A DNA stretch of 64,000 bases from Clavulina sp. PMI_390 (lineage: Eukaryota; Basidiomycota; Agaricomycetes; Cantharellales; Hydnaceae): positions 192,222 to 256,221 of the forward strand of contig WIDE01000033.1 of the NCBI GenBank assembly GCA_015039315.1, written 5' to 3'. A program made the position numbers and the translations under genes. A model generated the notes under the pieces. That model did no database searches. It saw only the letters and a list, made by a program, of their open reading frames with translations, and had not been told where the DNA came from. Below are positions 32,444 through 42,402 of the stretch, one piece after another. Positions within the stretch are counted from its first letter, which is position 1. Every line of letters begins with the position of its first letter.

Positions 32444-34018
32444 ATGGCGACGACAACAGCGACGACGCCGGATTACGCCACGCCTGTTGCGAAACGCAAA
32501 CACGAGGGCCACAGCTGGCTGTTCAAGGCCTTGCTGTTCGGCGTGTTCTTCGACGCATCTATGATTGCGATGAATACAACACAGTTCCTGATGCTACCTA
32601 TTAAACTTGCGGGACTTGTTGTTCCGGCTTTTGGGAGTGTGTATACCAAAGGGATCCAGTATACAAAGGGGTGTTTTGGGACGCTTCTGAGTGAGTCAAC
32701 CTGCTCCCTCTGGTGCTCATCTAGAGATTTGGGTTACTCAACCTCTCATTATTGCGTAGTTCTGGTCACGCAGTGGTTTGCACCGACCAAGTTTACAATT
32801 ACGTACGAGGGGACGGACAACCCGGGCGAGGTGTTCGAGCTCGATGAGGCTGGGAATGTCGTTGGGTTAAAGCTCCCGGAGAAGACAGTCATCATGTCGA
32901 ACCACCAGGTATCGAGGGCAGTATTGATCGCCGGAGCGCAGCTCGTCCTAATACAACTCTCTGAATGCTGAAGGTGTACACAGACTGGTGGTATCTCTGG
33001 TCACTGCTTTATTTTGCTAATGCCCACGATGCAGTGCTGATCATCCTGAAGAAGTAAGCTTCGTGCTTATTCTTCGATAACCTCCTCTATACCCTCTAAC
33101 ATCTTCCACATAGATCATTAAAACACATCCCGGTGATAGGATGGGTAAGCTACAGTTCCCCTTGGCCCCATTGACAAGCCGCTTGCCCCATGCAGCCAAT
33201 AACGTCATCCTATTAGGGCATGCAATTCTTCCGATTCATCTTCCTTGCACGTAACTGGGCAAAAGACAAGGGCCCATTAGGCGAACACATCGTCGATGTC
33301 GCACGAGAAGCGCAGGCAGCGGACAGCAAGCTTGCCCTTATGATCTTCCCGGAAGGGACGCTTGTCAGCAAGGACACGCGGCCACTGTCAAAGAAATATG
33401 CTGATAAAGTTGGCATCGTGAGTGGAACAATATTATACGGTTACACGTGAAGTTTACTAATAGGGGTTGTTGAGATAGTCTGACATGCAACATACCCTAC
33501 TGCCACGATCTACTGGGCTGCATTATATCCTTCGCGCAATGGCACCTTCAATACCTGATCTTCAGCTTCTCGACCTGACAGTTGGATATCCAGGTATCCC
33601 CCCAGCTGGGTACGGGCAAGATTACTACACCCTTCGCTCCGTTTTCTTCCAGGGCGTCGCCCCACCCGCCATTCACATCCACATGCGACTCACACCCGTT
33701 TCACAACTCCCTATCGGCACCGTCGCCGCCAGATCCTCCTCATCTGGGGCTGACATCGCCGCTAGCGCAGATCCGAGCTCAGAAGAAACAGCACAGTTTG
33801 ATGAATGGCTGAGAGGGAGGTGGACAGAGAAGGACAATCTTATGGATGGATTCTATAAGGATGGTCATTTCTCGGCGCGCGAAGGGGCGGGGATACTTAG
33901 CGTGAAGGGGGAGATCCCTATTCGCATAAGGAATTGGTGGGAGGTGGGCAACGCAGTGTGTTTCCTGGCACCAGTGGTATTGTGGTATGGCTTCAAGTCG
34001 GCTTGGGGGGCCAAGTAG
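32444..34018 (+). CDS. Membrane lysophospholipid acyltransferase (PlsC family, LCLAT1/AGPAT5-like)
   Basis: Transfers an acyl chain from acyl-CoA to a lysophospholipid, probably in the ER or mitochondria-associated membranes. The ATG at 32444 leads to a polar leader and a hydrophobic segment (FKALLFGVFFDASMIAMNTT, then FLMLPIKLAGLVVPAFGSVY). Motif I is split over an intron: VIMSNHQ joins VYTDWWYLWSLLYFAN, giving the NHxxxxD signature in the NHQVYTDW form of the LCLAT1/AGPAT5 branch. Then SLKHIPVIGWGMQFFRFIFL and motif III, LALMIFPEGTLVSKDTRP. Later exons give LLPRSTGLHYILRAM and LLDLTVGYPGIPPAGYGQDY. The C-terminus has a last hydrophobic helix (VGNAVCFLAPVVLWYGFKSA) ending at 34018. At least six exons, all in frame. 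Yeast counterparts are Cst26/Mum3-like proteins. Confidence 0.9.
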
Positions 34019-34289
34019 CATCCTCAAGGCCATCAAGGAGGGACGAACGGAGAGATAGACCTAGTCTATCGCGTAATTGCTCTCATGTCATCATCTTCAT
34101 TGCTGTTGTTTCTGTTCATTCATGATATCTGTTGTACGTGTCGTACCCGCTGTGACCTCAACCATCAAGTTAGATATATAGACCTCTTCACGAATGCATC
34201 ACGCTTTTCGGTCTTTTGTTCCAGAGAAGGGTGGGAATGAGGCATTATTGGGGATGGACGATAGGAATAAGCTATTATAGTGATGATGA

Positions 34290-34756
34290 TCAATGGCCTG
34301 CGGCGTGTTGGGCCTGCTGAGCCTCCACGCGGTTCACGAGCAGAACGGACGTGTCAAAGAAGCGGTTGACACAGTTTTCGAGGCATGCTTGCTCTCCCCT
34401 GGCGAAGCGGGTCGAGACACTGCCGGTAATGCACCTAATTAGACAAGCGTTGGTGAGTTGGGATGTAGGCGTCAGGGAATAGGATAAAACCCGTACTTGT
34501 CCCAGCATAGCGAAGTCAAATTCGCCTTGGTCGAGTTGATTCGCTGGAAAGTTGATGTGGGACTTCAAGTTAACTCGGCTGCCGAGCGCGAAAAAGTGCA
34601 AACGCGTCAAGAACTGACCTCAACTGACTGGAGCTCGGCGACGAACTTTTGAAGTTCTTTCTACAAAAGCAGGGCCCATTTTAGTCCCATATTGCGGTAA
34701 TGCAGTTTGATAGCATACATGTAACTTACTTGTGTGGGTTCGTCAAACTGGTCCAT
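34290..34756 (-). CDS. TIM8: Mitochondrial intermembrane-space chaperone Tim8
   Basis: Small Tim chaperone that, with Tim13, escorts hydrophobic inner-membrane precursors across the mitochondrial intermembrane space. Four short exons splice from the ATG at 34756 (MDQFDEPTQ, then KELQKFVAELQSVE, then NSTKANLTSLCWDK, then CITGSVSTRFARGEQACLEN). The product is about 86 residues, normal for the family. The twin CX3C pattern is complete: CWDKC and CLENC. The tail CVNRFFDTSVLLVNRVEAQQ matches the Tim8 consensus rather than Tim9, 10 or 13. The first of the twin cysteines lies at the end of one exon and the second is created just after the next junction. The longest open frame here is out of phase upstream of the last exon. 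The gene is convergent with the acyltransferase, 271 bp away. Confidence 0.92.
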
Positions 34757-35176
34757 GGTCGTGTGTTGGCTGGAGCAAAAATGTGCGGCACCGAGAGCGG
34801 GTAAAGATTCTCACGCCCTTTCCATTCATTCATTCCTCCCTGCTTCACTCAGAATCGGGATATTCGACAGCTCTTTCTGCAAACTTTCTATTTCTGGCGG
34901 TCACTGATGCTCTAATTCTTTCGCATGAGACTGTAATCCATGTCAATGATGAGGGTTACCGACTGGTCCCTGGGTTAGAGTCAGTGCAGTTTCGTGCCCC
35001 TCCTCGAAACCACGGGTTCTAGGATGTACTAGAGCTAAACGAGAGCACATATGATATGACGTTATGAGACCCCCGCACAGGCTAGAATATCAGGATTGGG
35101 CTTACTAAGTACTCCTTGCGGTAGTTTCACAATCTGAGTCGAGAGCAGCGAACCGCGGCTGGTGTCACCTGAAGTC

Positions 35177-35184
35177 TATAAAAG
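35177..35184 (+). promoter_or_regulatory. TATA box (TATAAAAG)
   Basis: A perfect TATAAAAG on the plus strand followed by a pyrimidine-rich tract and, 108 nt downstream, an ATG and a GTAAGT donor. The gene it would serve is unresolved. Confidence 0.45.
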
Positions 35185-35497
35185 TTCGCCCATTCTGGCT
35201 CCCTACCCCTCTCACCAGAGCCCCAATTCCCCCCCTCCTCTCTCTTCGCCTTCACCATTAAGGCCACTCCCTAGTACCATCACTGTCAACTATGGATTGC
35301 ACCTGGGCGGGACTTGGAGCTCTCTGGTTTGCTATAGCCACTGCTCGCCTTAGCTTCTCCTTACAATTGATCTTGTAAGTACTCTTACGTTTTGTCTATC
35401 CACTACCTATGCAGTGCTTTCTGACGTTGTTCACATTTTGCTCGGCTCTGAATCTTGACCCTCCTTAGACTTCGCCTTCTTTCGTCATTACTTTCGT

Positions 35498-35533
35498 CTT
35501 CGCCTTCGCCTTCGCCTTCGCCTTCGCCTTCGC
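35498..35533. repeat. Hexanucleotide tandem repeat (CTTCGC)6
   Basis: Six perfect CTTCGC units, flanked by degenerate units (CTTTCG). If read as protein the repeat encodes alternating Ser-Pro in the plus frame or Glu-Gly on the minus strand; the six-base unit keeps the frame. Confidence 0.9.
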
Positions 35534-36263
35534 TTTCGTTTGTTGTCTTCTCGCTCACCTCTGACCTCGCATTTGTCTCCGCCATTATCGTGGCTTTCAC
35601 ATCTCCTTTTGTCTTCCACGACTTCGCCTTCATCTCGCGGGCTTGGAGCCTGATGATCTTCTCATCCACATTCCTCTACCATATGGCCATAGGCTGCTAT
35701 CTTAAATTATTAAATGTGAGTAGCGTATTTTCTATCATGGCGAAACGCATCTAATAACCCCACCAGGGATCTTGCGCTTCACATTCTTCTGCACAGTCTC
35801 AGCTTCATCTCATTTCATCGTTAACCTATCAGCGCTCGCTCTACAAATCTCTTCAGTCCTACCCTCCCTTTCAAATCCCAGACTTTGTCACCCTTCACTT
35901 TTTCTGCAGCACTTCTCCTGGCATTTTCCCGCTTTCTACTGGGGGTTCTCTGTCTTCCTTTCTCAGTACCTGGTGTGTCCTTCACGTCTCCGTTCCTCAT
36001 TTCTCTTACGTGTGCCATGGTTTTCTGACTAACGCCTCATCCACAGGCAATCCATATTCTCTACACCTCCGCGCGGGGTAATCTAAGCGCTCGTCCACCA
36101 TTCATCTGTCTAGCAAACCTCTGTCTTCATGTTATTCACACCTCGACCTACGGCTTCTGGGTCACCTCTACGGCCAAACCTTCATCTTCGACTGATTCCC
36201 CGACTTAGTCGCTCTTCGTCACAATACTTTTTGGATCCATATCTTCACTATATCCTGCAACAT

Positions 36264-36308
36264 CGCGATACCCTCCACCACTATACCCTCCACCACTATA
36301 CCCTCCAC
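36264..36308. repeat. 15-bp tandem repeat, three units
   Basis: Two perfect copies of CACTATACCCTCCAC (36279-36293 and 36294-36308), preceded by one diverged copy at 36264-36278. No function is evident. Confidence 0.85.
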
Positions 36309-37314
36309 AACTGCCCCCTCTCACCATCGCACGCATCTCATGTGTCCACACATACATCATGCTATCCTGCACTGCACTATCCTGTCCAACTCTTCCAATC
36401 CTTCCCCATCTTCGCCATTTCCATCCTCTGCTATCGCCCAGCCATTCTCTTTGCAACACAAATGAGAAGACCTGACCCCGTCATGCACACATATTTTTGG
36501 ACCCCTATTCGACACTCAACCTTGGTTTCCTGACTCCGCTCGCGCTCACTTCCTTCTGCAACCTCGTCTCATCTCATCAACTTCCCTTCGAGCCTCGCCT
36601 TCCATCACTGGATATTTTTCACTTGCTTTTTGATACGTTCAATCTCCTCATTGAGCCGCTCTTGATTCCATCCTCTCCATCTACATACGTATACTGTTGT
36701 ACACACCATGCCTTATGCCTTATGCCCATCATGCCGTTATATCACCGCGCAGACTACTACGCGTAACCCATCCGCGACTGCAGTTGTATTTACAGGGGCT
36801 GGGTCAGCACTGTTATGGATCGACTGTTCAACTTTGACGGTAGTCCTTGTACCGCTCCAGTCTACCCTCTCAATTCGCCATTAATTCTACTCCCTGTACT
36901 ATAAAACTTTGGATCTCACGCGCCTTAGGGCCTTGTTGGATCGATTCTTACCGCTCATCCGTCATCCTTTCACCTCGTGCACCTTTCTCGCCACCAGCCT
37001 TGCGGTTTCACCTTTTTCTGTCCTCGCTAAATCTCAAATTTGTACAGTTCCATCTCCTGATTATTGATGTGGTACTTTCTCTAACTATTCTAACTTCCAT
37101 ATTGAAGGGAAACCGTGAGTGTAGACTAGTACTCTAGTACTGAAACGGTACGAGGACTAGTTGAGTCATCACTGATTAGACAATCTATCCATCTCAAGTA
37201 TTCAATTGATTGCATCATGTCACTCATGGTTTTCAAGAGTCACAGCTCTCTCAATTTCGTTAATTCTCGTCCCGGCCGAGAGCACGAATCCTTGTTAAGT
37301 GACCTTCGATCGAC

Positions 37315-39443
37315 ATGACGCCGTGCGTCCTCACGATCGCAGGCTCGGACTCGAGCGGCGGCGCTGGCATACAAGCAGACCTCAAGACCTTCGCAGCTTT
37401 GGAATGCTATGGATCGGCCGTGTTAACTGCTCTGACTGCTCAAAACACTCTTGGTGTCAAGGGTGTCCATGCATGCCCTCCGGAATTCGTCGCCCAGCAA
37501 GTGTGTTCCAACTTTCTGCAGAACTCAGGTCCCCAGTTTCGTGAACTCAACTCCACTTGATTTGCCAGCTCGATGCAGTATTAGAAGATATTCCTGTCAA
37601 AGCCCTCAAGCTGGGGATGCTCGCCAACGCCTCGATCGCTGAATCTATAGCTCCCTCACTGGAATCATTTAAGTCGACTTGTCGCCCGATCGTTATCGAC
37701 CCAGTTATGGTCTCTTCATCTGGGCACCGCTTGCTAGAGACCTCGGCCATTTCGGTGTTACAGTCTCGACTAATCCCTCTTGCTACATTGATCACCCCAA
37801 ACATACCAGAGGCTGAGCTCTTATTAGGAGGCCACGAAGTCCATATCAATTCTATACCTAGCATGCAGGCCGCGGCTAGAGATTTGAGCAAGCGGTTCGG
37901 ATGCCCCAACGTTCTCGTGAAGGGGGGACATCGTGTGCTATCTTTCGATGAGCTCCACCATGTTCCTGAAGAGGAGGTCAAGTCGATCGTGGAATACGAA
38001 GGAATCTGTGATCCAGAATATCCAGCGGTGCTTGCTGCTTCGCTCCCGGACAACAGCTCACTCGACCTCATAGTGGACGTTCTGTTCACGGCCAGTACAG
38101 AGTCCTTTACCTGCTTCGCTCGCCCTCAAGTGAACACTAGGTCAACTCATGGAACTGGCTGTACCCTGAGTGCTGCCATCGCGTGCGAGCTAGCTAAGGA
38201 ACGACCCGGTCAGCTTTCTCCCTCACCCTTGGTTGTGAACTGCGTCCCCCATATCAAGGTAACTGAGCTCTGTATGTTACAGTTATCGAGGCTGTTCGAG
38301 CTGGGATCACCTTCACATACGGTGCGATAGCCACTGCGGAACCCATCGGAAGTGGGCATGGACCCCTCAACCACCAGCATGCTTTAATGACCCGAGGCGT
38401 CCCTAGGTTAGCCGTACCGTTCGATAATAGCCTGATGTCTGACGAGACTACGGCTGTCATTTGCCTTGGACAGACCTATCCCGACATCACCTCATCCATT
38501 TCTCCGGAGTATGATTGCAAGTTCGGGCAGTACTTGGGGAGCGTACGTGAAGCACGACTTTGTTGTAAAGCTTGGGAGCGGTGTCCTTCCAGAGGCTTCC
38601 TTCAAGCATTTCATTACGTGGGTATCATATAGTTCCCGGAAAATCTTTGGGTTATGGGATATCATCAATATCAACTAATTTTTTGCTATGACGTTTCCAT
38701 CCAGGCAAGACTACCTTTATTTGAAGTACTATGCTCGAGCACACGGGTTTGTCGAGCACCAAGATGTATATCTCCCCTTCTATCACTGAACCGTACTTTC
38801 CGTAGATTGCTCGCCCTGAAAAGCTCTTCATTCGCGGATATATCCGCTTCGGCAGTTATAATGCAGCACGTCGCCCGAGAAGCGGCGCTCCATGAATCTT
38901 ATTGTGCCAGTTGGGGGATTGATGCAGCGACTCTTGCTACTACCGAAGAAGCTACCGCCACGACAGCATATGGTGCCTTCATCCTTGACATGGGTATCAA
39001 AGGAGATGCTCTTGCTTTATTGGTGGCACTATGTGCTTGCCTATTAGGATACGGGGAAGTGGGACTGTGGCTCAAGCAACAGAGCGATCGGAATGAGAGT
39101 CCCATCCATTTAGCCGGAAATCCTTATCGAAAGTACGCAGGCGTCATTTACGACTCGAGGGCTGGTCCTAATTATGTGCTCCTATATCGTATTAGATGGA
39201 TGGAAGATTATGGTGGAGTTGAGTATCAGGAGGCTTGTAGAACAGGCATCAGTGAGTCCGCGCAGCAACGTGCTTTATGTGGGGTTTAATGACGAGAGCT
39301 TTCATCCTGTAGAATTACTTGAAGGCCGCATAGAAGCGCACCCATTGACTGGGGAGAGAGTACAGGAACTCCAGCAGATTTGGCAGCGATGCGTGAAGCT
39401 TGAATGCGGATTTTGGGATATGGCAATGTCGTTGGCTCAATAG
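37315..39443 (+). CDS. THI20: Bifunctional HMP/HMP-P kinase and TenA thiaminase-II protein (THI20 type)
   Basis: Cytosolic thiamine-synthesis enzyme. The N-terminal ThiD half phosphorylates hydroxymethylpyrimidine and its monophosphate with ATP; the C-terminal TenA half salvages thiamine breakdown products. The ATG at 37315 opens [20 protein letters not shown], the ribokinase-like substrate loop, then [13 protein letters not shown]. Further motifs are [45 protein letters not shown] and VLVKGGH. The C-terminal ATP/anion-hole motif is [19 protein letters not shown]. After introns, [11 protein letters not shown] ends the kinase. TenA begins [19 protein letters not shown] and continues [33 protein letters not shown] and [12 protein letters not shown]. 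The C-terminus is [18 protein letters not shown]. About ten exons; both halves look complete. No TPP riboswitch pattern was recognised upstream. Confidence 0.93.
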
Positions 39444-39875
39444 ATACAAACATAGAGGATATCTTAGGCCTTACCATCTCAATCAAACCCCTGTTACCCG
39501 GAATATATTTCAAGCCATTTTAAGAGTTAGGAGGGTGGAACCACCAGGTGAAGCGCTATAGGCTACTGGCTTTGGGAGGTGCGGCAGAATAGTGCCAGGT
39601 CAAATGAGCCTCAAAACTCGTGGCAGAACTCTACGGTAGCTAGGACCCAACCAAGAAAGTTAGTAGGTGGGAACTCTGGGTTGAAGGATTGGTGCTCTAA
39701 TGTCAGTGAGATTGTGGGATGATAGCATTGCGATGCAACCGTGGATAACGGGCGCATTCAGAAGCTATCAGTTCACCCCACCGGAAGAAAGATCAGTAGG
39801 AAACAGTATTGATCATTTCTAGCGCCGTGACGTCAGGGAACATATATACTTGACAGGCAGTGCAACATGCCAGAG
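39444..39875. other. Convergent 3' intergenic region
   Basis: 432 bp between the stop codons of the THI20-like gene (plus) and the F-box-like gene (minus). I see nothing but the expected 3' UTRs. Confidence 0.4.
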
Positions 39876-41420
39876 TCACCACGGCGTTTCTACTGGCATC
39901 CATAACCACTTCCCACCAGGTCTCACCGACTTCTTAATCCTCACCGACGAGCCTTGTCCCCATCGATTGTTCACAGCAGCCACATCCTGCAAATCTGATC
40001 TGTTGAGGAGCGTCATCCCTGCTCTCAACGCGTGCTGGAGCATAAAGCGTGCAAAAGCAGGGGACGAGTCAATGTACTCGACGCTTCTGAGCGCTGGAGA
40101 GTCTTCAATCCAAAATTCCTCGGGCATGCCAGGATAATCAGCTCTATAGGTGGGCGGTGGATTGATCGAGGAATGAATAGTGATGTGCTTGATGGAAGGG
40201 AAGGGGACTGGGTCGTGTAGAATGGGCTGGGGGACATTCGAGGGCGGAGGATCAGAGGAGGGAGGTGAATCGTCCCGAACTGGAGGGAGGAGGAATTCAA
40301 AGGGGTCTTTGGACGACGGAAGGTAGAGGAGCTTCAGAACAGCTACGTCTGTGACGTGTATGCGCCCCTGGATGAGGTGCTGCACAAGTCGGGAGTGTCC
40401 CGTAATTCTGCGGAGATTCGGGAGGATATCCGCATTGAGGAGGGAGCCGTCGTCTGCACGCTCGATGTATGGCGTGAAGTTATAGAAAGTGTTTGGACGT
40501 GCCGTAACGAGTTCCTCGATTGTGGGCTGATCACGAAGAAAGTCTTCCAACCCAATGACACAACAATCGAGTGTGAGCTTTTTCAGACGAAAGGGCATCG
40601 CACTTCGATGAGCGGAATGGGGATCTCTGGGAGGCCAGGCAGCTCTGGACGACAGTGAATCGAGCACCGAAGTGAATGCCCATCCATACGGTCTTCCTGA
40701 TATTCTTGAGTATAGATCGGAGCGTATCACGAGATGCTCTAGGTTTATGAGCATTCGAAGCGCACGCTCCATCTCCACCGTTGGGCTCCCATGTATCACA
40801 GGCGGATAAGGACTCGCTTCCCCCGAGGGACCCCCATACGTGTTTTTCAAGATTGGAGAGAGTGCTTTATCTCCCGCAAAGACGAGCCTTCGGACGAAGG
40901 ATGCTCGATAGGGTAAGCGTGTTATAGCGGCACAAGCTGCAAGAGTAAGCTGCACGTCCTCCTCGAGTGGAAGCCAGATGGCGCGCCACAGAATGGGTGT
41001 AATGTTCTCGTTGAGGGTTCTTGAGGTAATTGCAAATGATCGCAGGGCCTTAAAATCGTTAACGCGGTAGAGTTCATCGAACATCAGAGCCTGGATGTCG
41101 TATGGCAGGTTATGCCAGCTCGAGGATGGGGATTCATCCGCGCGTGGGACGATCTCATATTCGCGTTTTAGAGAAGATGCCGTGATTGGAGATGGAGCAC
41201 AGAACTGGAATACCCAGTAGAATGTCGATAGGTTATCTTAGCAGCTATCCGATAGATAGACATGGAACGATGAACACAAACTTACCTGCTGGGTAGTTTG
41301 TTGGGACCGAGGCGTGAGCAAACAAAGATCCACCCTCTTATTGCTGAGACGCGACTCGATGGTTTGTTGAACAATGCTGGATCTGCTCCTCTTGTTGGGA
41401 GATGCGCTTAAATCGTCATA
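39876..41420 (-). CDS. F-box-like protein, 5' end uncertain
   Basis: Main exon 41204-39876 encodes more than 440 residues. Its start reads as an F-box: SWHNLPYDIQALMFDELY followed by FKALRSFAITSRTLNENITP and ILWRAIW. The rest is leucine-rich with a middle part (LEHLVIRSDLYSRISG, FRLKKLTLDCCVIG) typical of fungal F-box/LRR-like adaptors, then a Pro-rich loop (SSDPPPSNVPQPILHDPVPF) and a basic tail. An 81-nt intron (41285-41205, donor GTAAGT, acceptor TTCCAG) joins an upstream exon encoding RLSNKRVDLCLLTP and SQQTTQQ, rich in Gln and Ser. That exon has no in-frame ATG as far as 41480, so a further upstream exon is needed. The first ATG of the main exon (41084) falls inside the F-box and is unlikely to be the true start. 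The end at 41420 is approximate. Confidence 0.7.
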
Positions 41421-42402
41421 ACATTGGCATATAGCCGATGTGCCCCCCGATATATCAACTAGGTTTAGCCGTGACCGCAATCATGATGGACTTGGCACTG
41501 GCACTTGTCAGACTGGAGCGCTTGAGAGATTATTCTTCGCTAGCATTGTCCTATGGTATGGCGATCCACTTGAGTACAGTGGCATATCCCAATACAACGG
41601 CGGTGGACGAAAACTTGTCAAATTCCATACATCCAAAGACTTTCGTGTGATACCGTCTACACTGCCTATTGGTACGGACCCCCGTTCCGAACCTGTGAGG
41701 AAGCTCAAGATCGGCCGAACTATGAATGGATTTTTTCTCCCTTACGGTATGTCGAAAGGAACCTTTCCCAGGGGGAGTATTCAATTCTCAAGTTTGCCGC
41801 AAGCACCGTTGAACTCAGTTGAGCAATCTATTACTCCCGTATGAAGGACGTCGGTGCGCCGATTCAACAAGAGGGAATATGAGTTGCACAAACAGTTCTC
41901 AGTAGGCCCTTTTTACAGTAGAAGCGAGGGCTAGACGGGCGGGGTATGAATCTTCTTTGTTGAATCCCCGAACGTAGGGGATCGGTGATGGCGGCGACCC
42001 AAGCAAGGCGCACAAATAGAGAGTACAGCACGATTGGTCCAGAATAGCGTCTGCGACTTGTACCACATACTGTTATTTAGACTAGTACTACCAGATAAGA
42101 ACCGAGCTTGGGCGGCCAAGAGGGGAGGAGTGGGGCTGTGGGCCCTGAGCCAATCGATTGAATTCGAAACTTCGGTCCAAACATTGCCCCACAAACCCTT
42201 CCCTCTCTCTTCCATCTCTCTCCCTCTTCCTCCCCTCACAAGCAAGAGCCCCCTCTCTAGGACGCTCGTTAAAGCGCATTCGCTCACGCTGAAAGACTGT
42301 GCTTCTGACGAATGGCCTCGATGTCCGTTCATCCAGCATAAGCTCCATCCCGAACGCCCTGATCGCATTCTAACCCTCGCCCCATCGTTCGCTCACAGAG
42401 AC
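41421..42402. other. Divergent intergenic region
   Basis: About 1 kb upstream of both the F-box-like and WD40/DUF2415 genes. The first exon of the F-box-like gene may lie here. A plus-strand frame at 41440-41844 is open for 134 codons but resembles no family. 42180-42260 is pyrimidine-rich (CCCTCTCTCTTCC type), likely the WD40 gene promoter or leader. Confidence 0.35.

Larger units (their letters stand above)
34757..37314. other. Pyrimidine-rich 2.5-kb region with promoter-like signals and an unresolved gene candidate
   Basis: From about 35160 to 37080 the plus strand is strongly C+T-rich. A TATAAAAG box (35177-35184) precedes an ATG at 35292 opening MDCTWAGLGALWFAIATARL and a GTAAGT donor. 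Other consensus-like introns follow: GTGAGT at about 35715 to CACCAG at 35767, and GTGTGT at about 35971 to CCACAG at 36047. Hydrophobic frames lie in between (for example AFVSAIIVAFTSPFVF and HVIHTSTYGFW), but they do not join in one phase. It could be a multi-pass membrane protein gene, a decayed gene, or a spliced noncoding transcript. T-rich DNA gives hydrophobic translations in many frames by chance. Confidence 0.35.

Noticed and set aside
35498..35533. Repeat array resembling a CRISPR
   Set aside because: A perfect hexanucleotide tandem repeat without spacers, in a eukaryotic genome; it is a microsatellite.
36129..37137. Several hydrophobic plus-strand frames
   Set aside because: Pyrimidine-rich DNA gives Leu/Phe/Ser-rich translations in most frames; no consistent exon chain could be built.
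37100..37314. TPP riboswitch upstream of the THI20-like gene
   Set aside because: The conserved riboswitch core could not be found, although the gene is in a thiamine pathway.
41440..41844. 134-codon plus-strand frame
   Set aside because: No similarity to any family and no good start context or splice sites; it lies in the divergent promoter region.
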